This document shows positions 1 through 10,798 of a DNA stretch of 49,861 nt, in pieces. How positions within the stretch are numbered: the stretch's first letter is position 1; each line of letters begins with the position of its first letter. A model generated the notes under the pieces. It did not search any database, had not been told where the DNA came from, and worked only from the letters and a program-made list of their open reading frames with translations. The stretch comes from Streptomyces carpinensis (GTDB lineage: Bacteria; Actinomycetota; Actinomycetes; Streptomycetales; Streptomycetaceae): positions 1 through 49,861 of the forward strand of contig NZ_MUBM01000201.1 of assembly GCF_002154505.1 (NCBI RefSeq), read 5' to 3'. The translations under genes were made by a program, and so were the position numbers.

Positions 1-1650
1 TCCTGGGACCGGTCCCAGGACGACCAGGCCGACTTCCTGGCCGGTGCGCCGGTGCGGGTGCTGGCCGCCGGCGAGGGCGGGCTGGGCCGGACCGAGCAGT
101 ACGCGGCCCTCCCGCACGTCCGGGCCGCCGCGCCCGCCGTCCGCACCACGCTCCCGCTGTCCGGCGACCGCACCGCGACCGTGCTCGCGCTGGACACCAC
201 GAGCGCCACCGGATCGTTCCTGATGCGCCGTGACCTGGCGTCCGGGCCGGTGCCTCGGCTGCTGGCGGGGCTGGCTCCCAAGAGCGCGACGGCTGGGCTG
301 AAGCTGCCCGCCGGCACCGCTCGGCTGCGGCTGACGGCCGCCCTGCACAGCTCCGCGCCGGGGCGTTCGGGAGGCGCGCGTGGTTCGGTGGACCTGGCGG
401 CCACCCTGGAGGACCGGCACGGCGTCCCGTACCGGATGCCGCTCGGCGCGCTCGCGACGGACGGCCGCGCCCGCCCGCTGGACCTGGACCTGCCCACCAC
501 CGCGGGCCCGCTGACGCTGACCGGTCTCGACCTGGGGGTCGCCCAGCCGATCGACAGGGCCGAACAGCACCGCCTCACCGTCTCGCAGGCCGAGGCCACC
601 GGCAGCGACGGGACCGTCCGTCGGCTGCCGCTGCCGACCGCCTGGACCACGGCCCTGGACGGCACCGACCTGAACGCCTCCCCCGACGGCAGCACCGCCC
701 CGACCTCGCCGAAGGTGACGGCGACCCGGCCGCTGACCGTCACCTACGGCACCGGCTACGTACCGCACGAGGAGCCCTGGCTGCTGGGCGCCGTCTCCGT
801 GCGGCTCCAGGTCGCACAGCCCGCGCAGCCGGAGATCACGGCGCTGGCGACCGACCGCTTCCTCACCGCCGCGGGTGCGCATCCGGGGCAGCGCGTGGAC
901 GTGACGTTCGCCGGCCGGAACCTCCCGGTCCGGATCGTCGGTTCGCTACGGGCGCTGCCCACCACGGGCAGCGGTACCGACCGGGGCGCGTCCCTGGACG
1001 CGGCCCACGACGGCGGAGGCCTGCTGATGGACCTGCGGTCGGTGAACCGGCTGCTCCAGTCCCGCTACGGCGAGAGCGCGCCGGCCACCGAGTGGTGGCT
1101 GCGCGCCGACGCCCACCAGGCGGCGGACGTCGCCGCGGAGCTGCGGGCCCTGCCCGACGTCGATCCCGAGCAGGTCGTCGTGCGCGACGAGATCGCCGGC
1201 CAGTTGCGCGACGACCCGTTCGGCGCCGGGCCCGCCGCGGCGTTCACCGCGGCCGCCGTGATCGCGGCGGCGCTGGCCGCGGTCGGCTTCGCGGTGAGCG
1301 CGGCCGGGGCGCTGCGGGAACGGGACGCCGAGTTCGCCGTGCTGCGGGCCCTGGGCGCCCCGCGCCGTCAGCTGGCCCGCATGCTCGCCGCCGAGCAGAG
1401 CGTGCTGGTGGCCCTGGCGCTGCTGGTCGGTGTGGCCCTGGGCGCCGTGCTGACCCGGGCCGTGATCCCGCTGATCGTGCTGACCGGGCAGGCCACGAAG
1501 CCGGTGCCGGAAGTGCTGGTCGAACTGCCGGTCGCCCAGGTGGCCCTGCTGCTGGCGGCCGTCGCCGCCGCACCGCTCGTCGTCACGGCGGCGCTGACCC
1601 TGCGCCGGGCCGACCCGGCGGTGTCCCTTCGAGACCGCGGAGGTGAGTGA
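1..1650 (+). CDS. ABC transporter permease, FtsX-like (5' partial)
   Basis: The frame is open from base 1, so the start lies outside the window; the first GTG at 52 is probably internal. A long periplasmic-type domain (about codons 1-400) is followed by an FtsX domain: a membrane segment, then the cytoplasmic motif EFAVLRALGAPRRQLARML, and two more hydrophobic helices before the typical tail LRRADPAVSLRDRGGE. This is the large extracytoplasmic-domain permease architecture of MacB/LolCDE-like exporters. The next permease starts inside its stop region (GTGAGTGA), so the two are translationally coupled. Substrate unknown. Confidence 0.9.
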   Translation, partial: SWDRSQDDQADFLAGAPVRVLAAGEGGLGRTEQYAALPHVRAAAPAVRTTLPLSGDRTATVLALDTTSATGSFLMRRDLASGPVPRLLAGLAPKSATAGLKLPAGTARLRLTAALHSSAPGRSGGARGSVDLAATLEDRHGVPYRMPLGALATDGRARPLDLDLPTTAGPLTLTGLDLGVAQPIDRAEQHRLTVSQAEATGSDGTVRRLPLPTAWTTALDGTDLNASPDGSTAPTSPKVTATRPLTVTYGTGYVPHEEPWLLGAVSVRLQVAQPAQPEITALATDRFLTAAGAHPGQRVDVTFAGRNLPVRIVGSLRALPTTGSGTDRGASLDAAHDGGGLLMDLRSVNRLLQSRYGESAPATEWWLRADAHQAADVAAELRALPDVDPEQVVVRDEIAGQLRDDPFGAGPAAAFTAAAVIAAALAAVGFAVSAAGALRERDAEFAVLRALGAPRRQLARMLAAEQSVLVALALLVGVALGAVLTRAVIPLIVLTGQATKPVPEVLVELPVAQVALLLAAVAAAPLVVTAALTLRRADPAVSLRDRGGE

Positions 1651-4414
1651 GCTGAACACGATCGCTCCCGCCTGGGTCCGCGTACGGCTGCGTACCGCGC
1701 CGGGCGCCGCCGCAGCCCTCGCCCTGCTGGTCGCGCTCACCGCGTGCCTGGCCGCCGCGTTCCCACGCGCGCTCGACCGGTACGAGGACGCCGGCCTGAC
1801 CCGGGCCACCGAGCAGGCGACCCCGAAACGCACGACCCTGACCGTGGTCGCACCGCAGCCCGGCCTCCAGTTCCCGCCCCGGCAGCGGGAACACGCGCTG
1901 CTCCCGCCGGCCCTGGAACGCCAGTACGCCGACGTCCTCGGCACCGTCGAGCGTCCGCTCGTCGCCGACCGCGACCAGTCGTCGTACGGGGTGCAGACCA
2001 GCAACGACCTCACCGTCCCCGACCGGTGGATACCCCGGCCCAACGGCATCCCCGCGCAGGTGCGTCTCGTCGCGCAGAACGGACTCGGCGCGCACTCCTC
2101 GGTGCGCACCGGCCGGATGCCGCGGACGAGCGGCCGCGTGACGGCGCAGACCACCGAGGTGGAGGCCGCCGTGACCGCGGAGACGGCCAGGAACCTGCAC
2201 GTCAAGGTCGGTTCGGTCGTCCACGTACCCGCCGTGTCCCGGCCCCCGCTCGCCGTCCGCGTCACCGGCATCCTCGACCCGCGCGAGCCCGGCGGCGCCT
2301 ACTGGGCGACCGAGCCCCTGCTGCGCACCCCAGCCCTGGCGCGCGTGCCCGGCAACGGCGACCCCATGTACTACTGGCTCGGCGCCCTGCTCCTGCCGCC
2401 CGAGGCGGCGCCCGCCCTGCTGGCCACGGACGGGCAACCGGTCCGCTACTGGCAGGTCGCCCCGGACACCGGCGCCCTGCACGCCCGCGACCTCGCCCGG
2501 CTGAAGTCGGCGGTCGCCTCGCTGGAGTCCGGGCCGGGTCTCGGACAGGTGCGCGCGGTCACCGACCCGGCCGCGGCGGCCGCCACCGACCTCGACGACG
2601 TGCTCACCGCCTACGACCGGCTGAGTTCGGGCATCGGCCCGCTGGTCGCGGTGGCGGCCTTCGGCAGCGCGACGGTCGCCGGCGTCGTCCTGCTGATGGC
2701 CGGCGGTCTCGCCGCCGACCGCCGCCGCACCGAACTCGCCCTGCTGCGGGCCCGTGGCGCCTCCCTGCGCGGCCTGGCCGGGCGGCTGCTGGCGGAGACT
2801 GCGGTGGTCGCCGTGCCCGCCGGGGCGGTCGGACTCGCCGTGGCCCTGCTCGCCTTCCCCGGCGCCCGCCGCCTGCCCGCGCTCCTCGCGGCCGGCACGG
2901 TCACGGCCGTGGCCTGCGCGACGCTGCCCCTGCGGGCGGCGATCACGCACCGCGCGGTCCGCGTGCACGGCCCGCGCGAGGACACGGCGTCGGTACGTCC
3001 CTCCCGGCGCCGTACGGTCGCCGAACTCACACTGCTGCTGATCGCGGCCGGCGCGGTGGAAGCGCTGCGGCGCAGAGGCGTCACGAACGGGGCCGGATCG
3101 TCGGGGGCGTCCGGTGATGCCGGCACGTCCGGGGACCAACTGGTGTCGCTGGCCCCGGTGCTGGTCGGCGTGATCGCGGCCCTGGTGCTCGTCCGCCTGT
3201 ACCCGTTGCCGCTGCGCTGGCTCACGCGCCCCGCGGGCCGGCTGCGCGGTGCGGTGGGCCATCTGTCCCTCGCCCGCGCGGGCCGTACGTCCGTCTCGGC
3301 GGTGCTGCCCCTGCTGGCGCTGCTGACCGCGCTCACCACGGCCGCGTTCGGCGGCTCCGTGCTGTCCGGAGTGGCCGATGCCCGCGACCAGGCGGCCCTC
3401 CTCACCGTGGGCGCGGACGCCCGCATCGAGGCGATCGGCGCGCTGCCGGCCGGGCTGGCCGACACGGTCCGCCGGGCACCGGGGGTCCGCGGCCTCACCG
3501 AGGTGAGCGCCAACTACCAGGCCAAGGCGGGCACGAACCTGACCCAGCTGCCCCTCGCGGGCGTCGTCCCCACCGACTACGCGGCCCTGGCCCGCCGTAC
3601 CGGGCTCGGAGCCTTCCCGCAGGAGCGGCTGCGACGACCGGCCGACGGCGGGCGGGCCCCGCTGCCGGCGCTGGCCTCCCCCTCGGTCGCCAGGACGTAC
3701 GGCACACAGCCCTTCCCGGTCCGGCTGGACGACGGCACCACCGTCACCCTCCGGATCGCCCTGGTCCGGGACCGGACCCCGGCCGTGGTCGGCACCGATT
3801 TCCTGATCGTGGACCGGGCCGGGCTGAGCCGCGAGGCGGCCCGCACCAGTGCGCTGCTGGTGACCGGCGACCGGCTGGACGGGGGCGCCCTGCGCCGGGC
3901 GGCCGGCAAGGCGGCGACGGTGCAGCTGCGGTCCGGCGAGCGGGCCCGCTACGTCGACTCGCCCCTGCAGTCCGGCGCCGAGCACATCTACACGGCGGCG
4001 GTGGCCGCGGGAGCCGGTTACGCCGTGCTGGCGCTGCTCCTCGCGCTGCTGCGGGCCGCGCCCGAGCGAGCGGCGCTCCTCGCCCGCCTGCGCACGATGG
4101 GCCTCACCCGCGCCCAGGGCCGGCGTCTGCTCGTGCTGGAGTCCCTTCCGCAGGCCGTGCTCGCCGCGGCCGGCGGCGCGCTGACGGGCTGGGCCACCAT
4201 CCGTCTGCTCTCCCCCGGCATCGACCTGACCAGCATCGCCCTGCCGTCGACCGCGGGCTCCGTCGGCGAGAACGTGCTGCGCACCGATCCGCTGTCACTC
4301 GTTCTCCCCGCGGCGGCGGTGCTGCTGCTGGCGGTCGCGGTCGCCGTCGGACAGGCCTGGTGGACGGGACGGCGGGGCTCGGTGCGGGAGCTGCGGGCGG
4401 GGGAGTCGAGATGA
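1643..4414 (+). CDS. ABC transporter permease, two FtsX-like domains
   Basis: A 923-residue protein with an N-terminal membrane segment (about 14-36), a large extracytoplasmic region, a first FtsX core near 320-430 (motif ELALLRARGASLRGLAGRLL), a second extracytoplasmic block, and a C-terminal FtsX core near 780-910 (motif ALLARLRTMGLTRAQGRRLL). It starts at GTG 1643 with a GCGGAG ribosome site and overlaps the upstream permease by 8 bases. It presumably forms the membrane part of one exporter with the upstream permease and the ATPase at 4590. The stop overlaps the ATG of a tiny ORF (ATGA). Confidence 0.92.
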   Translation: MSELNTIAPAWVRVRLRTAPGAAAALALLVALTACLAAAFPRALDRYEDAGLTRATEQATPKRTTLTVVAPQPGLQFPPRQREHALLPPALERQYADVLGTVERPLVADRDQSSYGVQTSNDLTVPDRWIPRPNGIPAQVRLVAQNGLGAHSSVRTGRMPRTSGRVTAQTTEVEAAVTAETARNLHVKVGSVVHVPAVSRPPLAVRVTGILDPREPGGAYWATEPLLRTPALARVPGNGDPMYYWLGALLLPPEAAPALLATDGQPVRYWQVAPDTGALHARDLARLKSAVASLESGPGLGQVRAVTDPAAAAATDLDDVLTAYDRLSSGIGPLVAVAAFGSATVAGVVLLMAGGLAADRRRTELALLRARGASLRGLAGRLLAETAVVAVPAGAVGLAVALLAFPGARRLPALLAAGTVTAVACATLPLRAAITHRAVRVHGPREDTASVRPSRRRTVAELTLLLIAAGAVEALRRRGVTNGAGSSGASGDAGTSGDQLVSLAPVLVGVIAALVLVRLYPLPLRWLTRPAGRLRGAVGHLSLARAGRTSVSAVLPLLALLTALTTAAFGGSVLSGVADARDQAALLTVGADARIEAIGALPAGLADTVRRAPGVRGLTEVSANYQAKAGTNLTQLPLAGVVPTDYAALARRTGLGAFPQERLRRPADGGRAPLPALASPSVARTYGTQPFPVRLDDGTTVTLRIALVRDRTPAVVGTDFLIVDRAGLSREAARTSALLVTGDRLDGGALRRAAGKAATVQLRSGERARYVDSPLQSGAEHIYTAAVAAGAGYAVLALLLALLRAAPERAALLARLRTMGLTRAQGRRLLVLESLPQAVLAAAGGALTGWATIRLLSPGIDLTSIALPSTAGSVGENVLRTDPLSLVLPAAAVLLLAVAVAVGQAWWTGRRGSVRELRAGESR

Positions 4415-4593
4415 ACCCGCTGAAGCCCCGCAGCCGCTGTGCCGGCCGCACCCGCCACAGCCCCGGTGACCGCCGCGGCCTCCGCGGCAGTCACGGCCGC
4501 CGTGGCCGCCGCAACCGCCCCACCTGCCGTGACCACCACAGCCGCCATGACCGCCGTAGCCGCCGTAGCCCTCGTGCAGGAGCTTCCCGATGA
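4411..4593 (+). CDS. Arg-rich 60-residue ORF coupled between permease and ATPase
   Basis: The ATG at 4411 overlaps the permease stop (ATGA) and its own stop TGA overlaps the ATPase ATG at 4590 (ATGA), so it is exactly coupled on both sides. The product has 20 Arg and 5 His in 60 residues and no hydrophobic stretch. Third codon positions are mostly C, as in real Streptomyces genes, but the DNA is a low-complexity GCC/CCG repeat, so this bias may be accidental. It may be a real small protein, or a translational bridge that carries ribosomes to the ATPase. No family is recognised. Confidence 0.45.
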   Translation: MNPLKPRSRCAGRTRHSPGDRRGLRGSHGRRGRRNRPTCRDHHSRHDRRSRRSPRAGASR

Positions 4594-5549
4594 CGACGAA
4601 TCCGACCCTCGCCGATCTGGCCCGGCGCGCCACCGCGGACCGCACCCGGCCGGCCTACGGTCACGACGCCCTGATCAGCTGCGACCGACTGGTCCGGATC
4701 TTCTCCGCCGACGGTGTGGAGGTGCAGGCCCTCCAGGGCCTTGACCTCCTGGTCCGCGAGGGTGAGCTCATGGCCCTCGTCGGCGCCTCCGGCAGCGGCA
4801 AGTCGACTCTCATGAACATCCTCGCCGGCCTGGACACTCCCACGGCCGGCGCGGCCCGGGTCGGGGGCCACGACCTGCTCGCCATGACGGCCAAGGACCG
4901 CCTGCGCTACCGGCGCGAGGTCGTCGGCTTCGTCTGGCAGCAGACCTCCCGCAACCTCCTGCCCTACCTGACCGCCGCGCAGAACGTCGCCCTGCCCATG
5001 CAGCTGTCCGGCGCCCGGGGACACGGCCGCCGCGCCAAGGCGGAACGCGCACTGGAGCTGCTGCAGATGCTGGACGTCGGCGACTGCCGCGACCGGCGCC
5101 CCCACCAGATGTCCGGCGGTCAGCAGCAGCGCGTCGCGATCGCGGTGGCCCTGGCCAACAAGCCGGCGGTGCTGCTCGCCGACGAGCCCACCGGCGAACT
5201 CGACTCCCACACCGGCGAACAGATCTTCGCCGCCTTCCGCACCGCCAACGAGCAGCTGGGCACCACCATCGTGATCGTCACGCACGACCAGGCCGTGGCC
5301 GGGGAGGTCCGCCGCACCGTGGCCATCCGCGACGGCCGTACCTCCACGGAGGTGCTGCGCCGCAGCGAGGTGGACGCGGCGACCGGCGACGAGCGGCTGG
5401 TGAGCCGCGAGTACGCGATGCTGGACCGGGCCGGCCGCCTCCAGCTCCCCGCCGAGTACACCGAGGCCCTCGGCATGCGCGACCGGGTGGCGCTGGAACT
5501 CGAACAGGACCACATCGCGGTCTGGCCGGACGACAGCGCGGGCGGCTGA
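4590..5549 (+). CDS. ABC transporter ATP-binding protein (MacB/LolD type)
   Basis: A 319-residue ATPase with Walker A GASGSGKST (about 69-77), Q-loop in FVWQQTSRN, signature MSGGQQQR, Walker B VLLADEPTGEL and H-loop VTHD. The arrangement and spacing are those of LolD/MacB ATPases that partner FtsX-type permeases. About 80 residues follow the ATPase core and include a short AbrB-like strand region (RLQLPAEYTEALGMRDRVAL), also seen in other actinobacterial members. A GGAG ribosome site precedes the ATG. It powers the two permeases encoded upstream. Confidence 0.93.
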   Translation: MTTNPTLADLARRATADRTRPAYGHDALISCDRLVRIFSADGVEVQALQGLDLLVREGELMALVGASGSGKSTLMNILAGLDTPTAGAARVGGHDLLAMTAKDRLRYRREVVGFVWQQTSRNLLPYLTAAQNVALPMQLSGARGHGRRAKAERALELLQMLDVGDCRDRRPHQMSGGQQQRVAIAVALANKPAVLLADEPTGELDSHTGEQIFAAFRTANEQLGTTIVIVTHDQAVAGEVRRTVAIRDGRTSTEVLRRSEVDAATGDERLVSREYAMLDRAGRLQLPAEYTEALGMRDRVALELEQDHIAVWPDDSAGG

Positions 5550-5621
5550 CCCGGGGACTTCATCCGGCGCAGCCGATCGGAGAGGCTCGGCACCCGGGAG
5601 GTACGCCGACCGGGGGGCTCC

Positions 5622-6350
5622 TCAGCGGACGCTGACGCCCAGCGTCCCGAGCCCCGTCGCCTGCCGTACGGCGATCGAACCGTACGGGGTGCGCAGCCGC
5701 AGCCAGGCACCCGAGGAGAAGATCGCGAGGCCGCCCTCGGTTCCGGCACCACCCTCGCCCTGACCCTCGGCCGCGCAATCGCCCTCGGCCGGCGCCGGAC
5801 GCAGAAAGCCCAGTGACTGCGCCGCGTGTACGGCCCGCACCGGCAGCCGGGTCTGGCCGACCGTCCGGGACCAGATCTCCCGCCCGATCCGGTCGAGTTC
5901 GCCGCGGGTGCGCAGCTCGGGCACCAACTCCTGGGTGCGGGAGCGGAATTCGGCGACGGCGGCGGTCACCAGGGCGCGCAGGGAGCCCGCCGGGGGCAGC
6001 CCCGGCTCCGGTCGCCAGCCGCCGCGCGGCGGCAGCACGCCCGCCCACGGCGGCCCGGTCACCGCGGCAGGCACGGCGGCCGTGGCCGCCGCCTCGTCGA
6101 CCGATTCCAGGAGTTCACCGGCGGAGACGGTCACGTCGAGGGTGACGTCCAGCCCGTTCTCGTAGGGCTTGGACAGACGTACCGCGCGCACCGCCAGCAC
6201 CTCGAAGGACGCCGGCCGTCCGAACACCGCGAGCGCCGTGCCGGCCGCCTGCAGGCGCACGGCCGCGGCGCGGTCGTAGTGGAGCAGCCGGGAGAGGAAG
6301 GCGGCGAGGTCCGCCGCCTCCGTCTCGTCTGCGAGGTGGAGCACCGTCAT
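5622..6350 (-). CDS. Conserved actinobacterial hypothetical protein
   Basis: 242 residues with no recognised catalytic motif. An N-terminal alpha/beta region rich in Ala, Leu and Val is followed by a Pro/Gly-rich linker (about 100-125) and a second domain ending near residue 190, then an acidic Gly-rich linker and a short beta-like tail (WLRLRTPYGSIAVRQATG). The ATG at 6350 overlaps the stop of the thioesterase gene (ATGA), so it is the last gene of the ettA-thioesterase operon. No membrane segments or signal peptide. Confidence 0.75.
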   Translation of the reverse strand: MTVLHLADETEAADLAAFLSRLLHYDRAAAVRLQAAGTALAVFGRPASFEVLAVRAVRLSKPYENGLDVTLDVTVSAGELLESVDEAAATAAVPAAVTGPPWAGVLPPRGGWRPEPGLPPAGSLRALVTAAVAEFRSRTQELVPELRTRGELDRIGREIWSRTVGQTRLPVRAVHAAQSLGFLRPAPAEGDCAAEGQGEGGAGTEGGLAIFSSGAWLRLRTPYGSIAVRQATGLGTLGVSVR

Positions 6351-6784
6351 GCGGCGACGGCCTCCTCCTCGGCCTTGAGCGCGGTCTCGGGCTCGGCCTC
6401 GTCCATGTACTCGCGGAGGAACTGCCGCTCCTCCTCGGTGATCCGGCGCGGCCGCTGGGCCTCGAAGTCGAACGGCACGATCACCGTGGACGCCCGGACG
6501 TAGATGTGGTCGCCGTCCTTGACCTCGTAGCCGAGGGTGAAGGAGGCGGCCTTGATCTCCGTCACCCACAGCTCGACGTCCACCGGCTCGTGCCGGTGGA
6601 CGAGCTGCCGCTTGTAGTCGATCTCGTGGCGCGCCACCACGGACCCCTGCTGGAAATCCTTGTCCGGGCGGAACAGGAAGTCGATACGGGCCTCCTCCAG
6701 GTAGCGGAGGAACACCACGTTGTTGACGTGGCCGTACGCGTCCATGTCCGCCCAGCGCAGCGGGCAGCGGTAGATGTGGCGCAA
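6347..6784 (-). CDS. Acyl-CoA thioesterase, hotdog fold (4HBT)
   Basis: 145 residues. The hotdog-fold signature RWADMDAYGHVNNVVFLRYL lies at about 10-29 with the catalytic Asp and the Asn pair, as in FadM/YbgC-type acyl-CoA thioesterases. It hydrolyses acyl-CoA thioesters in the cytoplasm; the actual substrate cannot be read from the sequence. It starts at TTG 6784, 6 bases after the ettA stop, and the downstream gene overlaps its stop by 4 bases. The tail after residue 125 is acidic and probably disordered. Confidence 0.88.
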   Translation of the reverse strand: MRHIYRCPLRWADMDAYGHVNNVVFLRYLEEARIDFLFRPDKDFQQGSVVARHEIDYKRQLVHRHEPVDVELWVTEIKAASFTLGYEVKDGDHIYVRASTVIVPFDFEAQRPRRITEEERQFLREYMDEAEPETALKAEEEAVAA

Positions 6785-6790
6785 GATCGA

Positions 6791-8455
<1,665 letters not shown>

Positions 8456-8663
8456 GAGAAACCGTCCGGCAGCTTGAATCTGGCAGTGGGCAGATACACT
8501 CCATCTTGCCTGACCGCCACCCCGTAGCGGAAACCAGTGGGGCCGGAGCCCTCTGACCTGGGCTTTCACTGGTGGGAGCTACGGCTCGTCCGCCACTGTC
8601 GGTCGCCGTCGGCCGGCCTCGGGGGCCTCGGACGGCCCAGGGAGGGCCCGGCATCGGCACGGC

Positions 8664-8924
8664 TCACTCAAGCGGCTGGGCCGCCACCCGCAGCCGCTCG
8701 CTGTGGAGCCGGGTGAAGGTACGGTCCGGCCCGAGGCGCGCGTCTTCCCAGTGGATCACGTGAATGCCGCTCTCCGGGTCGGCGGTGGAGAAGAGGCACA
8801 CCGGCTTCGTGGACGCGCCCAGCGCCTCGAAGATCTGGTTCAGATTCTCGTACTCCTCTGTCCTGCACTCGTCATCCAACGAGAAGCGGCCGTCCTCCGG
8901 CTCCGGCCCGTGACTCAGGAGCAT
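8664..8924 (-). CDS. Small hypothetical protein
   Basis: 86 residues from the ATG at 8924; a TTG at 8954 would add 10. It is acidic, with no signal peptide or membrane segment, and contains the segment FEALGASTKPVCLFSTADPE. Neither start has a good ribosome site. Third-position GC is typical of this chromosome through most of the frame, which supports coding. No family recognised; it lies alone between ettA and the remnant region at 9-9.3 kb. Confidence 0.5.
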   Translation of the reverse strand: MLLSHGPEPEDGRFSLDDECRTEEYENLNQIFEALGASTKPVCLFSTADPESGIHVIHWEDARLGPDRTFTRLHSERLRVAAQPLE

Positions 8925-9090
8925 GCGGCGGGTAGGGGACGCGTCGGCAGCCAATCGCGCACATGGCGCTAACGGCTGGCCGTGACGATGCGACCGCGGC
9001 CCTCATCTTGGGGAGCTGCGATCGTTTGCGGCTGGTTCGGGTGCCGGCCTGGTCGAACGGCTGGGGTTGCGGTCTCTTGGGGCTTGGCCC

Positions 9091-9140
9091 CTTCACCGTG
9101 ATGCCCCGCTGTTTCCCGCTCGATCTGGTGGGCTTGGGGT
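9091..9140 (-). repeat. Dispersed repeat, copy A
   Basis: Read on the minus strand this matches 25641-25690 on the plus strand at 44 of 50 positions; the shared core includes CACCAGAT and AGCGGGG. Weaker similarity continues on both sides (to about 8995 here and about 25790 there). No gene is recognised in 8925-9320, so this stretch looks like debris of an older insertion. A short hairpin (GGGGC-TTG-GCCCC) lies at about 9079-9091. Confidence 0.6.
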
Positions 9141-9320
9141 GCGGCAGCGGTGCTGTGAAGCGGCCTCCACGGCCCGAGCGAGCAGTCGAGCCGCTCCACC
9201 CTCGTGACCCGGCGCGAGCAGGCGGCCTCCCGCCGTCTGCCCGGCCCTTTGATCGCCTTTCGTGCCCTGCCGAGCGGGAGCTAGTGTTCGCGCAGCGAGT
9301 GACTCACGAGGAGTGAAGAC

Positions 9321-9347
9321 ATGGTCGGTCGTCCGAGCACGCGTTGA
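9321..9347 (+). CDS. Possible 8-residue leader peptide upstream of the MFS gene
   Basis: ATG at 9321 preceded by a strong GAGGAGTGA ribosome site, encoding MVGRPSTR and a TGA stop, 146 bases before the exporter start. It could be an attenuation-type leader, or the surviving 5' end of a deleted gene. The evidence is only the ribosome site plus position. Confidence 0.25.
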   Translation: MVGRPSTR

Positions 9348-9492
9348 CATCTGAGGCCGTACGCGGCCTGTCATCGCGTGCTGCCCTCGATGCGCGGCAC
9401 AGCGAGCCTTCCTTTCCCGCTGCCTGAAATGGTCGGCGCACCTGACGTGCGCCGGTTGGCGGGTCTCGTCTTCGGTCATCCGAGGGGTCCCT

Positions 9493-10797
9493 GTGCCATC
9501 CTCTTCCTCCGCTGTATCCGATTCCGGTCGACCTGTTCCGTCAAGCCTGTGGCGGGACGGCGACTTCCGCAGGCTCTGGGTGGGTCAGACGGCCTCCCAA
9601 CTGGGCGAAGATGCGAGTCTGGTGGTTCTTCCGCTCTGCGCCGTCCTGACGCTCGACGCCGGTGCCGGCCAGTTGGGCGCCCTACGCGCGGTGGGGCAGG
9701 CGCCGATCCTGCTGCTGTCGCTCTTCGCCGGCGCGTGGGTGGACAGGTGGCGGACCCGCACGCTAATGGTGCTGACGGACGCCGGCCGAGCCCTGGCCCT
9801 GGGCGCCGCCGCCGTGGTCGGCCTCCTCGGTGGGCTCGGCCTGCCGGCGCTGCTTGTGGTTGCCTTCGCCGTCGGGGCTCTGTCCGTGTTCTTCGACGTG
9901 GCATACCAGGCGTCTTTGGTACGGCTGGTGAGACGCGATCAGTTGGTGCGGGGCAACAGCGCGCTCGAGGGCAGTCGGTCCGCTGCGCAGATCGGCGGTC
10001 CCGCCCTCGGCGGTGCGCTGGTGTCTGTGCTGTCGGCGCCGATCGCTGCCGCCTTAAGCGCAGTGTTCTTCGCACTGTCGTTCCTGTCGATCCGACGGAT
10101 CGGTCGCCGCGAATCCATCCCGGAGCGCTCGGAACGTCCTCCTCGGGTCTGGCGGCGGATCCACGAGGGCCTCCGCTTTGTCGCCGGCGACACCTCGCTG
10201 CGGACCGTGTGCCTCGCATCAGCCGCCTTCCAGTTCTTCTTCGCGGCTGTGACGACCGTCTATCTGCTGTTCTTGCCACGGGACCTGCACCTGTCGGGCA
10301 CCGCCGTCGGGCTGGCGCTCGCGGCGACGGGGCCGGGCGCGCTCCTGGGCTCGCTGCTGGCCGCCCGCCTACCGAGCCGCTTAGGACATGGCGCTGTACT
10401 CGTGTCCGCCGCAGCACTCGGCGACGGCGTGTTCCTGTTCGTGCCTGCGCTGCACGGCTCCTCCGTGGTGACGGTTCCCGCGCTCCTTACGGTCAACTTC
10501 GTCTTCGGGACCTTCAGCCAGCTGGTGAATGTCACGGTCATGGCCGTCCGGCAGACCCTCACTCCGGACGGGATGCAGGGCCGCGCGGCCGCGACGATCA
10601 ACTTTGTCGGCATGGGGCTGACACCGCTCGGTTCGCTGCTCGGCGGCTTTCTCGCGGAAGTGGGGGGGACGCGCACCAGCCTCCTGGTGACAGCCGCAGG
10701 CATGCTGCTGTCGCCGGCACTGATGGCCCTGTCCCCACTCGCCCGCCTGGGCCGGAGGCTTCCCGCCCCGCCGGAGACTCCGGTCCCGTCTGCCTGA
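9493..10797 (+). CDS. MFS exporter
   Basis: 434 residues from a GTG start preceded by GAGGGG. About 12 hydrophobic helices are visible. The motif GAWVDRWRTRTLMVLTD after helix 2 is the MFS loop 2-3 motif (G-x3-D-R-x-x-R), and a related GxLxxRLPSRLG loop lies after helix 8. It resembles the actinobacterial MFS group related to the enterobactin exporter EntS and to macrolide/drug exporters, so export of a small molecule by proton antiport is likely; the substrate is unknown. It is monocistronic, flanked by remnant DNA on both sides. Confidence 0.88.
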   Translation: MPSSSSAVSDSGRPVPSSLWRDGDFRRLWVGQTASQLGEDASLVVLPLCAVLTLDAGAGQLGALRAVGQAPILLLSLFAGAWVDRWRTRTLMVLTDAGRALALGAAAVVGLLGGLGLPALLVVAFAVGALSVFFDVAYQASLVRLVRRDQLVRGNSALEGSRSAAQIGGPALGGALVSVLSAPIAAALSAVFFALSFLSIRRIGRRESIPERSERPPRVWRRIHEGLRFVAGDTSLRTVCLASAAFQFFFAAVTTVYLLFLPRDLHLSGTAVGLALAATGPGALLGSLLAARLPSRLGHGAVLVSAAALGDGVFLFVPALHGSSVVTVPALLTVNFVFGTFSQLVNVTVMAVRQTLTPDGMQGRAAATINFVGMGLTPLGSLLGGFLAEVGGTRTSLLVTAAGMLLSPALMALSPLARLGRRLPAPPETPVPSA

Positions 10798-10798
10798 C

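Noticed and set aside
946..2271. 441-codon minus-strand frame over the permease junction
   Set aside because: Shadow of the two permease genes; no motifs, wrong third-position pattern.
1583..3985. 800-codon open frame antisense to the second permease
   Set aside because: Composition is Arg/Gly/Gln/His-rich, codon bias belongs to the opposite strand, and the plus-strand FtsX gene explains it fully.
4295..4645. Gly/Cys-rich minus-strand frame (GGHGGCGG-type)
   Set aside because: Produced by the GCC repeat DNA of the Arg-rich ORF; no ribosome site and it overlaps three better-supported starts.
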